A stretch of 64,000 bases of DNA, taken from Capsicum annuum. Its lineage: Eukaryota > Streptophyta > Magnoliopsida > Solanales > Solanaceae. Position 1 is the first letter of the stretch. Each line of letters opens with the position of its first letter. Shown here in pieces: positions 22,041 through 34,930 of this stretch. The stretch covers positions 41,911,010 to 41,975,009 of the forward strand of contig NC_061112.1 of assembly GCF_002878395.1 (NCBI RefSeq), read 5' to 3'. The translations under genes and the position numbers were made by a program. The notes under the pieces were generated by a model. That model saw only the letters and a list, made by a program, of their open reading frames with translations. It did no database searches and was not told where the DNA came from.

Positions 22041-24779
22041 TGTAATACCCGGTTAGTACACCCTGGATTCCACACGATGCTAGGAACCACAAGTGATCCC
22101 AAGCTAACCCATGAACTGGCATACTGTTAAGCAACTGAATTATAATACATTAAATAATAAGTTCTGCTATGCGTAATCATCATCATGGCATAATCTGAAT
22201 AAATACATTACTGATAAAGTTTACAATCTAATAAAACTAAAGGAAGAAACTAAAATCTATATGACTGACTCTAACTGACATATATGAAACCTCTACTATA
22301 TTGACTATAAGTAGATGAGACATGCCTCCAACTATCACTAATCAATACACTTGGAAAATAAATAAACTGTACATGAACTAAAGCTATTTGGAGTTCCCAA
22401 AATAAGATAACTCATCACCCGCTGGCTGGAAAATGCAACTGTCTTATCATAATGTATAGGCAAAAAATGGTACCTATATTATGAAACAATGTAGCTCTGA
22501 ACTGATTGGGGTCCAACTTGTAACCCTAGTTAGAAGGGTGTCAGTACCGTGCCACGGGTACTAACACTGGCTGTGTGGATCCATTAAAGTGTTGTCCCAA
22601 AGGACTAAGGATTACCCTCAACTGGAAGGTGCCCTTATGAGATCAGCCCTCAACTATTAGGTTAACATCTTAATCTACGCTGGCTACGTAGTTATGGAAT
22701 ACAGGGATTGCTACTAAGGGTCACACCCTCAACTGGCAGGTAAGCCCCCATCCCTGGGTTTACTCGGTGCAAAATCCTACTCTCAACTGGACTGACTTGG
22801 ATTAATAACTAGTGCATGCATTGATAACTAATAACTGATAAGCTCAGGCCACTAATATTCTGAAATATCAGTGTATACGGATTCTAAGGTAATTATAAAT
22901 GTATAAATTGATACTGAGACTGGACTGAGTTTAACTGAACAAGATACTAACTAAATGACAAGACTTATGGTTTATATGAAACCATTCTGAATATTCTGAA
23001 AAACTATGTAAATACCTAAGTTTTTAGGTATTCATAATGCCCAGGACTCGATAGAAATAACAACAAGAACGCATGAGAGCATTTGAAACCATAATAAGTA
23101 AGCATTACTCCAAAATCATTACTTAGTCATTTCATCAAACACTTGAGGGTCATGAATTAAAGCATGAGAATAGTTAAAACATATGAGCATAACATAATTA
23201 TATGACTAAGAACATGAATTGGGGAATTTACATGAAATTCTCTTGAAATGGGACATGGGTAGTTCATCAAAACATGTAAAGATCATAGCTTAAACATAAG
23301 AATGTCTTAAACATGAGGGAACAATAGAATTACATGGCAAAATTCATAACTTGGAGATTCATCTTGAAATTGACTTAACGTGATATGGAAATTTCATCAA
23401 ACATATGGGAAACATGAATTTGAAATATAGGAATGTTGCTACAAATCATGAATTTAGGATCTATCATGGAATTCACTTGAATTAAGCATGAAAAACTCAA
23501 ATTCATAGCATGAGGAATTCAAAATCTTGCATGGAATCATACATGGGCTGAATTGAATTAAAAACACCATGAAAACATGAAATTCAGTCTTTCTTGAACA
23601 TACAAAATACCATAATAATGGAAAATTTATTCTTTAATTAAAAGAAGAGGGGTTTTGGGCTCCATGGGTAAAAGGGGACCCATGGATGAACTCCCACATA
23701 CCTTAAAACATTAAATCTTGAAGAAAAATAAAATCTTGAAAGTTTTCTTGTATTAGGAAACTTGATTCTTGATTGTTCTTGAAGAAGAGAATTGAATTTG
23801 ATGTTCTTGGGATTAGATTAGGGTTTCTTGGAGAAAAAAGTGAAGGAGAATGGGCAAATGATGTATTAACTCGTGCATATATGAGTTGGATTGAGGGTAA
23901 AAGACTTAACTTCCCCTTAGACATTTAAATTCATAACTGGACCATGATTATGCACCTTACCGTGATGCAGTACCATCGCGGCAGCTTACCGCCTCACACG
24001 AAAATGGCTATAACTTTTTATTCGGGTATCGGATTAAGGCAAAATTGGTATCGTTGGAATGCTAATTCAATTATCTAAAATTAGGAGAGCCTTGAACTGA
24101 AAAATTCTATGTATATAAAAAGTTTTACACATTTAAAGTAGACCCTTACAGAATCAAACCCTAAACTTTGGATGAATCTAAGGTTCTTTGCTCAACTTGG
24201 CTCTAAGTGATTTATAGGAACATTATTCACCTAATAAGAACTTCACACACTAGGATAAAGGTCATGACACATGAATTTTATATTATGGATCAAGAACATG
24301 GAAAATACACCTTCACCACAACACAGTGGAAATTGCGTTGAGTTACTGAAATTTGCCATTCAAAGGACGAGTGCGATTTAGGGGCTTGGCGCGATGCGAG
24401 CTTATCACATTGAGTCACTGGAAATAGACGAGTGTGATTTTGAACCTTGGTGCCATCACAGTGCTTCACTGGAAAAAGAGCGAGTGCGATTTTGCACTTC
24501 ACCGCGATGTGGTGCGATTGCGGTGAGCTACTAGAATACAATCCAAACATAGTTCAAACCTCATCCGAAACTTCCTCGATACATGCTCCTTATAACCTTG
24601 AACACGAATCAAATAAAAACCCATCGTCTTAGAGCCCGGAAGGTCAACTTCAAAATCTGTAAAGTTAAGGAGTCAAATATATGACTTAGTCTCCATCACT
24701 TAGTGAAATTTTCAGTTTCTAAGCTTCTTATGTATGCACTAGGAGATGAACTAAACTAAGGATAATACAGGGTATTACA
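22041..24779 (-). mobile_element. LTR-A solo LTR inserted in MULE transposase
   Basis: A complete 2739-bp LTR starts TGTAATACCC and ends GGGTATTACA, with a perfect 5-bp duplication CAAGT on both sides. There is no internal domain, so it arose by recombination between the two LTRs of a full element. Sense is minus, judged from the donor-like AAGGTATGT (minus, 23696-23704), stem-loop (23661-23686) and conserved leader core (24007-24076). It also holds the GTACC-GTGCCAC-GGGTAC hairpin (22543-22560), 'ctcaactggcagg' units (22615-22745) and GC-rich 'gcgatgcg' words (24340-24540). Removing it and one CAAGT restores the MULE frame (…FSKDL/VRGIHEHG…). Confidence 0.95.
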
Positions 24780-25431
24780 CAAGTCCTTGGAAAACCCCAT
24801 GGCCATATATATCTTCCAATAACTAACTGTAATACTTAATTTTGTAAGGATTTGATTGGCTATATCACTTATAGAAAGGCCTTTGCCATTGGGGAATCTA
24901 TTTTGAAAATATTGACCGAGGATATTTGTCGTGGCATGAAGATTATGACTCATAATGTTCTTTGAACCACGTGTGATAATTTTCATAAACATTAATGACA
25001 AATCTATCAGAACTTAAGTATTTCACAACCTTCAACACCCACTTGCAGTTCGAATTAGCACATCTAAAAGAAAAGACTTTGCTCAAATTAATCACCCTTT
25101 TAATCCTGAAATCTTTTTTAAAGCAAGCAATAAACAAAAAAGTAGATAGTTCTATCTTATTCCTGAATGACATTCTCTTGTAGAAATTACTCTCGTCATC
25201 TTGACAATTGTTCGACTGTGTTGTTTAAAAAGAACGGCCCACCATATTGCTCGCAACAATGGGCGTAGGTATTTAATCATCATCTAGAATATTCATGTCC
25301 AGATCATCCAACTTATCATCAAACATGTCTTATTATTGTTCTTTTTCTACATTTTGGCTCTCATTCTCTCTCATTTTTTCAACCACATACACCCTTGACA
25401 CCGGCCTAGCTGAATCACTCAGATAAGCACA
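24780..25431 (-). pseudogene. MULE transposase, N-terminal zinc-binding and linker part
   Basis: Minus-strand frames contain FSFRCANSNCKWVLKVVK and DRFVINVYENYHTW, the zinc-binding domain typical of plant MuDR-type transposases (C-x-n-C ... H), then HNLHATTNILGQYFQNRFPNGKG and YWKIYMAMGFSKDL of the following linker. Upstream (about 25200-25430) an acidic stretch and YLSDSARPVSRVYVVEK are readable. This is continuous with the catalytic part left of 22041 and with the N-terminus right of 30165. Two LTR insertions separate the three pieces. Several stops are present. Confidence 0.85.
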
Positions 25432-28400
25432 TAAATGCCCTGAGTCTATACCCCAGATACTACACAATGCTTATGACCCCAAAGGACCACAAGCAAACCC
25501 ATGACTGATACCTGCTATGAGCACTGAATAATAATACTGAAATAATGGGGAAAATAGGCTAAAATGCCATAAGATTCATAAATCTAAAATACTGATAAAA
25601 TGATATATGATAAAATATCTGAAATTTGAATACTGTCTAAACTAGTCTAGTCTGAAAAGGCTCTAATTGAACTGTCTGAATATGGATTTGATGGGATAAG
25701 TCCCCAACTAAATCCAACTACTAAAGTACTGAAACTACTAAAAATACTGAAATAAAAGCACATCCTCAAAAATAAGGACTCACTACTAAATCTACTGCTG
25801 CTAACTGAATCTATCTATGCATGGTCAGGAACCTAAGCGTTCGAACCTATGATATGAGACATCATAGCATAAAAAAAGGGTATATGTTAGTATGTGGAAT
25901 GTACTGGTATGCTAGATGAGGTAAGGCTGAATGAAAGGGTTCATATGCATGAACAATAACTGACTGAATGGTATAGAGTAACTGAATATGAGAGTACAAG
26001 GATAACTAAAATAGTTGTAAATAGTGAATATGCAATACTATTCATATATGTGTATACTGTATCTGAGCTTTTACTGAAGCTGAGTACTGATTTTTGATAC
26101 TGAGTAACTGATATCTGAGATTTACTGATAACTAAATTACTGATAGTTGAGTGATTGTATCTGATAGTCCTAATTCTATAGAACTAAACTGATTTCTATA
26201 CTGAGACAAAAACTGAAACTATGAGAAGTGATTATCTAAACAACATTCCCCAAATAAGATAACTGGGGTCCAACCTATAACCCCAGATGGAAGGGTGTTA
26301 GTACCGGGCCAAGGGTAAAAACAACCTAAAGAGTTACCCTCATCTGGCAGGTACTCTAATGAGAAAGATAGTACCCTCAACTGGCAAGTTAAAATACCTC
26401 ATTAATCCTCAACTGGCATATTGATGTCTCAACCTACTCCAGTTGCGTAGTTCTAAAATGCAAGGATTGCTTCTAAGGATCACACTCTCTACTGGCAGGT
26501 GAGCCCCTATTCTTGGGTTCACTCAGTACTGAATCCTACTCCCAACTAAATGACACTAATTATTATACTGAGTTGAACTAGACTGATACTAAGTATCACT
26601 GAGTTCTGTAACTGACTGAGTTCACTATTTTGTGTCATGACTAAGATTATTCTGTAATTACTATAGCTCTAGGTAAACAACTAGATTGTCGAGTATTAGA
26701 TACTCCCAGGATTCGATAGCATGATAAGTAAAGCGTAGCATGATCTTGAAAAACATAACAATGTCCACTTGTTCATAATTCATTCATAGAGACATTTTAT
26801 CAAACACTTGTAGGGCATAAACTTGTACATATGCTAGTATATCATGATTTCACCATTTAATTCACATAGACTTTTTAGTAAACACTTGGGGGAACATGGA
26901 TTATTTTACATGATAATGGCCAACACATGAACATCATGAATACAATAATCAATTACAAATTCAAGGGTTTAGCATGCATTTTATATAATTCATCACATAA
27001 ACTATTTTAATTTCCTGCAAACTTATAATTAATCATGAATTGGAACCCAATTACTATCATGAACATGAATACAATCAATTTCAAGCATGAAATTCACAAA
27101 TCTGAGATCTCATAAGTTTAAAAAAGGGTTCTTGGACTTCATGGGTGAAAATAACCCATGAATGAACACCTAACATACTTGAGAAGAAGAGTTCTTGAAG
27201 GTTTTTGGAGGAATTCTTGATCTTTGGTCTTTATTTCTTGAAAAACTAGGGTTTGCTAATTGAGAGAGAATGATTTTTAATTTGGGGAAAAGTAAGTAAT
27301 GATGGCCTAATTTCATTTTTAGGGATTAAATCCCGTACCTAGACTGATTAAATTTATGGCAAAAAGACTTATTTTCCCCTGGACGAAATTTTAATTTTTT
27401 TCAAAATTTCCCAACCTGGGCCCTTGGCTGTCACGAATCGAACTAGGGCCTGGCCGTGACAAACATCCTGAAACATAAAGGCCCAAACATCCTACTCTAT
27501 TTGATAGTTATGCACAACATTCATATAATAAGAGAATATGCGGAAATACAATCTGATACAGAAACATGGTCATTTACTCTGAGTTTCAAGACATGAGAAT
27601 GAAAGTTACAATTCAAAACGTCTGAATAAGATCTGACTCAGTTTACAAAATCTCTACTATATGTCAAAACTATTCTGAAAATTAGGACAAGGCCCCCAGT
27701 AGACTAAACCAATGGAATAACATAATCTAAAATAAAGGGCCTTCTGGAACAAAGAAGGCTCACCGCTGAACGGATCACTTCTCTATGGAATACTCTACTC
27801 ATTAACCGGACCCTTGGACTGAACCTTCGAACTTAGGAGGTACGTGGTCAATAAAAATATAATAGTACACAGATCAGATCCAAAATACTAATTTATATTC
27901 AACATATATGAGAGAAATTTAAAACATTTCATAAACATATCATATAGTAAGAAATTTCATGGGCATTTTCGAAAGATTCTGTAAAATCATCTGAACTCTA
28001 TGACACTCTTTTTTTTACTTCTGTACTAGGTGGTATACACTACAACTCTGAAATACCATGGGCTATATGAAATCTGCCATTGACTCAGCGGGGAAGACTC
28101 CAACCCAAGTATGCCACAAGGGTTGGAGTCTCTGACTCTGCTACGCCACACGGTCATCGCCAGTATAAAATAATATACCCGGATCGGCAAATCACAGTTT
28201 TAAGCTAAGAGTTACTTGAACTAAAGACCTCTTTAGGTAACCACCTAACCCTCTTTAAGTCCATTTGTAACTCTTTAAATCATGCATTCTCTGAAAATAT
28301 ATTCTGAAAACATACTCTGTTATGGCATACATGTTTATGGTATCGTCATACCATTGACTTACAAGTCACGTCTCTAAGCCATTAATAGCATATAATAATC

Positions 28401-30165
28401 TATGTTTTCAGAATATAAGTTTAGGACCACCATATCAATAAATCAATTCAAAGAAACTCTTTCTCAAACCTCATGTAAACACATGCAAGGCACTCTCTTT
28501 GTCAAGCATTTCAATAATACAAGGTGGTTATGTCAAATTTCTCAATCATATGCAACTCTTTCTCATTTACAACAAGGGTGAAATTATATCAAGAAGCTCT
28601 CTCTCATCATCTCGAAATCATGCTCAAACACTAAGGTATTGAGAAAACTAGTTTTAAAACCATAAATCATGCATTTCAAATCATTCACACTAAGATCATA
28701 AACTTGAATTTATCACAAGAGAGGGACTTCATAATCTATGCTATCAAACAAATCTTAAATTTCAGTTTCATACATATACATATACTTGTAAATCAATTTA
28801 AGGGGATGAGGCCTAAAGGCTAAAATAACAATATCAAAACATGCATAAAGCATAATAAAAATCATGGATATCAAACCCCTTTTACAAATTCATGCTTTAA
28901 AATCTTTAAATCATAATTGAATGTTTCAACAAGCCCATGCATTTTTAGGATAAACCCTACGTACATCAATTTAAAAATCTGATGGATGATTCTTGAAGCC
29001 TGTGATTTGAGGATTCCAAATCTTCAATCAATCTTGAAAACCCTCGATTAAATCTTGAGTTATTTGGGTTTTTAGTTTGAAACCCTAGAGAGTGTTCTTG
29101 AGTAATTTGGATGATTGTGAATGTATTCTGGTGTCTTTGGGATTAAATCTTGTGATTAGGCTGATAAGGGGTGGAAAATATCCAATATACCCTTAATGAG
29201 ATGGAATAAAAATATAAATGGGAGCCCGATTTCATGGGACACCGTGACGCGCCACAATCGCAGTGGCTCACTGGAAATTGATGAGTGGCATTCTTAAGGT
29301 CACCGCGACATGGAGCCATTGCGTTGTCCCACTGGTTGGGGCCAGAAACTTAAGCGTGACGTGCCACACTCACGCTATGCTATTGGAATTTGATAGTTTC
29401 TAAATAGGCCCCCTCTGCAACGCGCCAATCACCCAAATGATGGTGTTTTACGACTAGAACTTAAATTAGCCATAACTTCTTACTCGGGCATTGAATTTGG
29501 GTGAATCTTATATTGACAGAAAATTTGTTCAATTTCCCACATGATAAAAAGTCAAAATTAGGAAAATTATATATGTTTTAAACTTTACTCACTTTGGAAG
29601 TCAAAAATGAGACTAAGTTTCTTTGACATAATTCTAGTCATTTAACTCTAAGAGTATATCACCACGAGTTAACACATGGACGATTTTTTTGTGGGATTTT
29701 ACATTGGCATAACGCGATGCTATTGCACCGTGTCACTAGAAATTGATAATTAGGAACTGGTAGCTTGGCACGATGCGGTACAATCACAGAGCTTCACTGT
29801 ATGCGCATTTACCCCTTGGCACGAAGCACCATGATCGCAGAGCCACGCTGGGAAGTGACAATTGGGAAAATTGATGGTGGCGCGACGTGGTGGGATCTCG
29901 ATGGTACACTGAAAAATGACAATTGCTATTTGGACTGTCTCCGCGATGCGCTGGTGTACCAGGTGGTACACTATTTTACAAAAATGGCTTTAACTCTTCG
30001 CCTGGGTAATGGATTTAGGCGAACTTTATATCTTTGGAAAGCTGACTGAAATTCCTATGCAATGGTAAACTCTAAATTGAAAAATACTAAGTATTTAAAA
30101 ATTTTTATATAGGAATACTTGTGTACTGTGAGTTAAATTAAGCTTGGGAAATACGAGGTATTACA
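25432..30165 (-). mobile_element. LTR-A inserted in MULE N-terminus, itself split by LTR-B
   Basis: LTR-A sequence runs from about 25432 (a decayed TGTAATGCCC start) to CGAGGTATTACA at 30165, interrupted by the LTR-B at 27429-29703; about 2.45 kb without the guest. The MULE reading frame closes across it (RLRT/YLSDS). The flanking five bases, GCACA and GTACG, differ by two transitions, consistent with an aged target duplication. Landmarks: CCAAGGGTA-type motif (26300), 'ctcaactggca' units (26340-26500), stem-loop TTCATGGGT/ACCCATGAA (27138-27162), GC-rich 'gcgatgcg' words (29710-29960), leader core (29985-30048). Confidence 0.85.
27429..29703 (-). mobile_element. LTR-B solo LTR nested in LTR-A
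   Basis: This block starts TGTCACGAATCG and ends GTGGGATTTTACA, with the perfect duplication TTGGC at 27424-27428 and 29704-29708. In reverse complement it matches the LTRs of the element at 37727-47047: 'agagtatgaccatgtttcc' near 27560, 'ttcatataataagagaa' near 27520, the 'ccgtgatt..ggcatac' region near 28340 and GC-rich 'cgcgacgtgcc' units at 29240-29410. It has no internal domain, so it is a solo LTR of 2275 bp in minus orientation. Confidence 0.92.
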
Positions 30166-30390
30166 GTACGCAACCGAACCTGATTGGTTATCTTGAAAGG
30201 TAGTACCCTATGATTTTCAAAGGACCTATGCATGTAGCTGATGATGAGTTATTCTGGTAGACAATACAGTCCATAATAGCTGATGATTACGTTCACAAAA
30301 TTATCATACTAAGCATCAATTTGGACTGTCATAGCTATCATCTCTAGCATTTCACCCTCCTTCCACTACCATACATATCAATTGCTCTTT
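30166..30390 (-). pseudogene. MULE transposase N-terminal fragment
   Basis: The minus-strand frame reads DNFVNVII...ISYMH.SFENHRVLPFKITNQVRLRT and continues, across the LTR insertion, into YLSDSARPV at 25431. Earlier residues (EMLEMIAMTVQID) are readable to about 30380. Stops are present. This is the start of the same transposase as at 20690-22040 and 24780-25431. Confidence 0.7.
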
Positions 30391-30736
30391 TCAATCCATT
30401 GCCCATGACAATCCACCCCTATTGTTATTGATCCCTTTATTAGTGGTACCTAAATTAAAACATTTGTTAAAAAAGTTAATAATGGCATCATAATAAAATT
30501 AATAGTGATTTTATAGTACCGTAACATAAACCCTAACAGATGAGTAATCTATTGCAACAGGTGAATAATATTTTGCACCAGGTTAGTGATTTATTGCAAG
30601 AGATGCCTCACCTATTAGGATTCATGTTATGGTACTATAGAAGCTAAAGCTGATTCCAACAGATGAGTCATATTTTGGAACAGGTGAATCATCTGTTACA
30701 ATAGATTATCCATTTGTTGCAACAGATGATACAACT
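30391..30736. repeat. MULE 5' subterminal region with palindromic AACAGATG array
   Basis: After about 145 bp of AT-rich leader, 30538-30735 holds the same words as the left-hand arrays (ATTGCAACAGGTGAAT, ATCTGTTACAATAGATTATCC, TTGCAACAGATGAT). Their presence on both sides of the transposase identifies them as subterminal repeats of the MULE. The array is cut by the LTR starting at 30737. Confidence 0.65.
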
Positions 30737-32985
30737 TGTAACGCCCCGGGAGTATACCCTGGATACCACACGATGCTTACGGTCTCGAGAGACCACAAGC
30801 TAACCCATAAGTTGATATCTGCTATGAGCACTGAATAAAATTGATAAACAATATGTGTGCAATTTCAATTGAAATTCCATAAGGTTTTAACAACTGAAAT
30901 CAATACTGATTTATGGTTTAAAACGTCTGGAAACATACTGGCAATACTGATAAAATGACTGATAATCATAACTGAACACTGACCAACTATTTGTACTAGT
31001 CTGAAAGCCTCTAAACTGACTGACTGTAGAGTTAATGGAATAAGGCCCCAACGAACTCCAACTAACTAAATAATTGAACTACTGATATAGCTGAATATAA
31101 GATAACTCATCCTCGAAGGATGAGGACTCACCCCTGCTGCTACTGCTGATGCACTAAAATATCTAAATACGATTGAGAATTCGAGTGTCTGAACCTATGA
31201 TATAAGATATCATAGCACAAGAAATGAGTATGCGATCAGTACTTTGAATGTACTGGTATGCTGAATAAAGTCAAGCTAATATGAATAGGTTCATGTGCAT
31301 GTAATAATAACTGGCTGAATAACATAAGGTAACTGTATGAGAGTAATGCAAAACTAAAAATACTGAACATGCAAGACCAAGGGTATATCGTATATCTGAA
31401 ATAGTCCGAAACTATAGTACTGAGATTTGTAACTGAATAACTGATAACTATAAGTTTAAATTGAAACTAAAGTACTGATTTTTTGATAATTGAATAACTG
31501 ATATTGTAAGTCATGATCGTGTAGAATTGAACTAAATTCTATAATGAATATTGAACACTAAAACTGAGACTATGGGAGGTATCATCTAACTAACATGCCC
31601 CAAATAAGCTAATTGGGGTCCAACCTATAACCCTAGTTGAAAGAGTGTTAGTACCATGCCACGGGTACTAACACTGGCTGTGAGTTACCCTAACTGGTAG
31701 GAAGATATTTTGTCAACACTCACTGGTAGGAAAACTCATACGAGATATGTCAACCCTTATCTGGCAGGAAGATATCTCAACCTATGTTGGTTACATAGTT
31801 CTGTAACTCAGGGATTGCTACTAAGGGTCACACCCTAACCTGGTGGGAATTCCCCCATCCCTGTGTTCTCTTGGTTCTGAATCCTACTCCCAACTAAACC
31901 AACACTGGAACTGATCACTAGACTAGCCTAAGTTTGATTGGATTCACACTGATCCTGTTAATTGACTAGATGCTACTTCTCGTGATACTACGGGAACCAT
32001 TCTATAATGACTGGGACTAAGTAAAAACCTAATTATAGGTATTCAATACCCCCAAGACTCGATAGCATTGACCATAGGATCATATCACAACTTTAAATGC
32101 ATAACAAATAGATCACCATGCATAATTCGTTCACTTAGACATTTTGTCAAACACTTAGGAGGCATAACCTTGTACATGGGAATGAACAACATCTTAATGC
32201 ATCATGACTATAGTAATTAATTCACAATTCAAGGGTTTGACATGAGATCTACATCAAGCAACATACCCATTGATTTATTTTACATGAAACTCATATTTTC
32301 TTAACTTGAAACTCAAATAACAACACATATATGGACATAATTCAATATAAATCATATGAAACTCATAACTTGAATTTAAAAGAGGTTCTTGGACTCTAAG
32401 GGTGGAAGGGACCCAAGGATGAACATCTAACATACCTTGATTTTTGAATTTGTAAGAATTGTTGGTGAACTCTTGAGACTTGGACTTGAATTTGATAAAC
32501 CTAGGGTTTTTTCTGGAGAGATTTTGTGAAATAATGAGTGAATTTGCCTTTTGAGAGGCTTAATTTCGTGTTATGGATGAATAATGTAAGGAGAAAATGA
32601 CTTAATTGCCCTCACAAACCCATAATTTAATAAACAAAAATATGTCCAGTGACACGACAGGCAACGCACCGCGTCGATGGTGACAACGCGATAACCAACA
32701 CGATGCAGCCTAATCCATTGGCTCACTATTTTGATCATCTAAGCATGTCTCAAACGATGTCCAAAAGTTCTAAAACTTATCCGAGATGACCTATAGATAA
32801 CCCTGATCATGAATTAATTTAGAAATCAACATTCTAAGGTCGGGAAGGTCAAAATAAAAATTCATCTGAGTTGAGAGGCCAAAATAAGACTAAGTCTTAA
32901 CACTTAGCTAAATTTTCTAAGTATTGAACCCTCATGGAATGTAATATAAGACTGAGATGGACTAGGATTTTCATGGGGTCTTACA
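30737..32985 (-). mobile_element. LTR-A, 3' LTR of a minus-strand gypsy element
   Basis: Starts TGTAACGCCCCGGGAG and ends GGGGTCTTACA at 32985; the next bases are a polypurine tract on the minus strand (CAAGGGAGAGTAT), so this is a 3' LTR whose element body lay to the right. CAACT (30732-30736) would be its left target duplication, but no partner was found. Internal landmarks: GTACCATGCCACGGGTAC (31650), 'actggtagg' units (31690-31870), the leader position AAGGGTGGAAGGGACCC with only 4 bp pairable (32398-32415), donor-like ACATACCTT (32430). Confidence 0.8.
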
Positions 32986-34338
32986 ATACTCTCCCTTGAG
33001 AAAATTCATCCTAGAAAGAGATTGAGTAAACAGAGAGGCACTGAGATTACATGCTGAAAATGCATGACTGAAATATGACTACATGACTGAGTCTGACACA
33101 TAGTGACTGGCCGAACTGACTCATGAATGCATGAATGATATGAGAATGATATGCAGCTGAAAATGAGTATGGAAAAGAGAGATTCTAAGGAAAATTATTA
33201 TCTTAAGCTGAGAATATCGAAGGATGTGAGATCATTTACTAAACATGCATGAATGGGAACATGAGATCCTTACTGTCTCAGTAACATGATACATGAACTG
33301 AATATTATGAACTGAACTAATTTCTTGAACACATGCAGTGACATGAGAATGGTTATAAGGCTGATATAGGAATGAAAGACTCAACTTAGGAGTAACCATT
33401 ACCTCTGGCTGGATTTAGTTTCATAAAAAAAAGATGAGAGATTTAGTATATAAAAACCTCGGGGGTATTACATATCCCCCTTGGGATAGTTCATCCCTCG
33501 AATGATACTTAGCTGAAATACTAGGAAAACTAAGATGATGCACGGAACTCTTATGAACTGAACTATGACGGTATACTAGATTTTGAAACTGATGGCTGAT
33601 GTATGAACTGAGCTGAATTCTTAGTTTACATGGATAAGAATAGATTACCTCTTGAAATGGCCACACTCAACTAGAGCATTTCTTCAATGCTCTTTCTAAG
33701 AAGTTCTAATAACGTTAGAGAGCAGTAAATCCTGGACATGGTCTAAATAGGACATCTGTATACTGGCATCGCTACAAGTATTGGAGAGCCTGACTTGGTC
33801 ACTTGTGCTACCATCTCCCCCTTAGCTTAAAACCATCATTCTAAGTTTGGGAACCACTGATTCAATATGTCTAAACTGAACTTTCATTATCTTACTCTAG
33901 TATCTGGGTTATAATAATATGCATAATTGGTAAGCTCACCCTAAATGACTGTGCTCGATAATGTAAAACTTGCTGCTAGTACTTTCTTCTGAGATACAAC
34001 TCTTAGCTTTCTGTGGTCCCAACAATCCTCATACAACAACCTTAACACTGACTAACTTAGAATTCCCAATTCTTCTTTCTACTAGCTCAATCTTCAAATG
34101 TTCAAACTTAGATTCTAGCACTTAACATGGATATCCCCAAAGCTTTAATAACCACACTACTTTCATCATAACCTACAAATATCACATCCCCAACATATGT
34201 TTTGAATCAATAAACTTAAATTCTTGCATACACTACTTCAAGCCTACTGATTCATTTTTCATATAACTAGCCCCATAAACTATATAATCTGCTCAAATTC
34301 AAATAACACTATCCTAACTCTACTACTACCAATATACT
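32986..34338 (-). other. Gypsy 3' spacer pieces with a second LTR edge
   Basis: 32986-33420 is non-coding spacer behind the polypurine tract. At about 33421-33472 a short AT-rich piece ends CTCGGGGGTATTACA, followed by TATCCCCCTTGGGATAG, i.e. a second LTR edge plus polypurine tract on the minus strand. 33480-34338 is further spacer with scattered C-rich words and no readable pol. Two elements have been joined here with loss of most of both bodies. Confidence 0.45.
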
Positions 34339-34389
34339 CACCACAAAATAAGGCATATATTGCTATAAAATACTTGGTAGCTAAATAAA

Positions 34390-34930
34390 AAAAAATATGG
34401 CTAAACACTTTAGCCATAATTTTTTTCCCATAGCATTCGTAACTAGATGTACCATGGCTGAAAGTCAGCTATGGACTTTAATAGTCCGAGGCTAAGGGAT
34501 AATACTCATAGCTACGAGATTTTTTTGAGTTGTAGCTATGACGACAAAAATTTCTTGCCACGAAAAATACGCTTATAGCAAGTGGTTTTATTCTTTTTCC
34601 ACCATGAGAAAAATTTGTAGCTATCTCCATAGTATAGCCACAAGATATTATATTTATAGCAAAATTAATTATCATGTAACTTCAAATTATGTGTCTATTT
34701 GTATAGCGTAGTCCCGTGGAAATACTTATATTTAGTTACAATATAAAAAATCATAGCTATTATTTAAAATATTTGTCACAAAAAAATTGAATTAGCTATG
34801 CTTTTAAAATCCTAGTTTAGCTAATGAAAATTTTTTATAGCTATAAGTGACACAATAATTGGAGCTAAAAATATTTATTATATTATATTTTGGCAACAAA
34901 AAGTTGATTTTTTAGTCATGATGAAAGATT
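34390..34930. repeat. Left subterminal repeats of the CACTA-like element
   Basis: Repeated TAGCTATG, ATAGCTAT and ATTTTTTATAGCTA words in both orientations, the counterpart of the array at 51030-51910. The frame at 34478-34675 is embedded in these repeats and is not considered coding. Confidence 0.55.

Noticed and set aside
29765..30049. 94-codon plus-strand frame, GC-rich
   Set aside because: It falls on the GC-rich hairpin units and leader core of LTR-A; frames open in such units on both strands (also 29750-29971).
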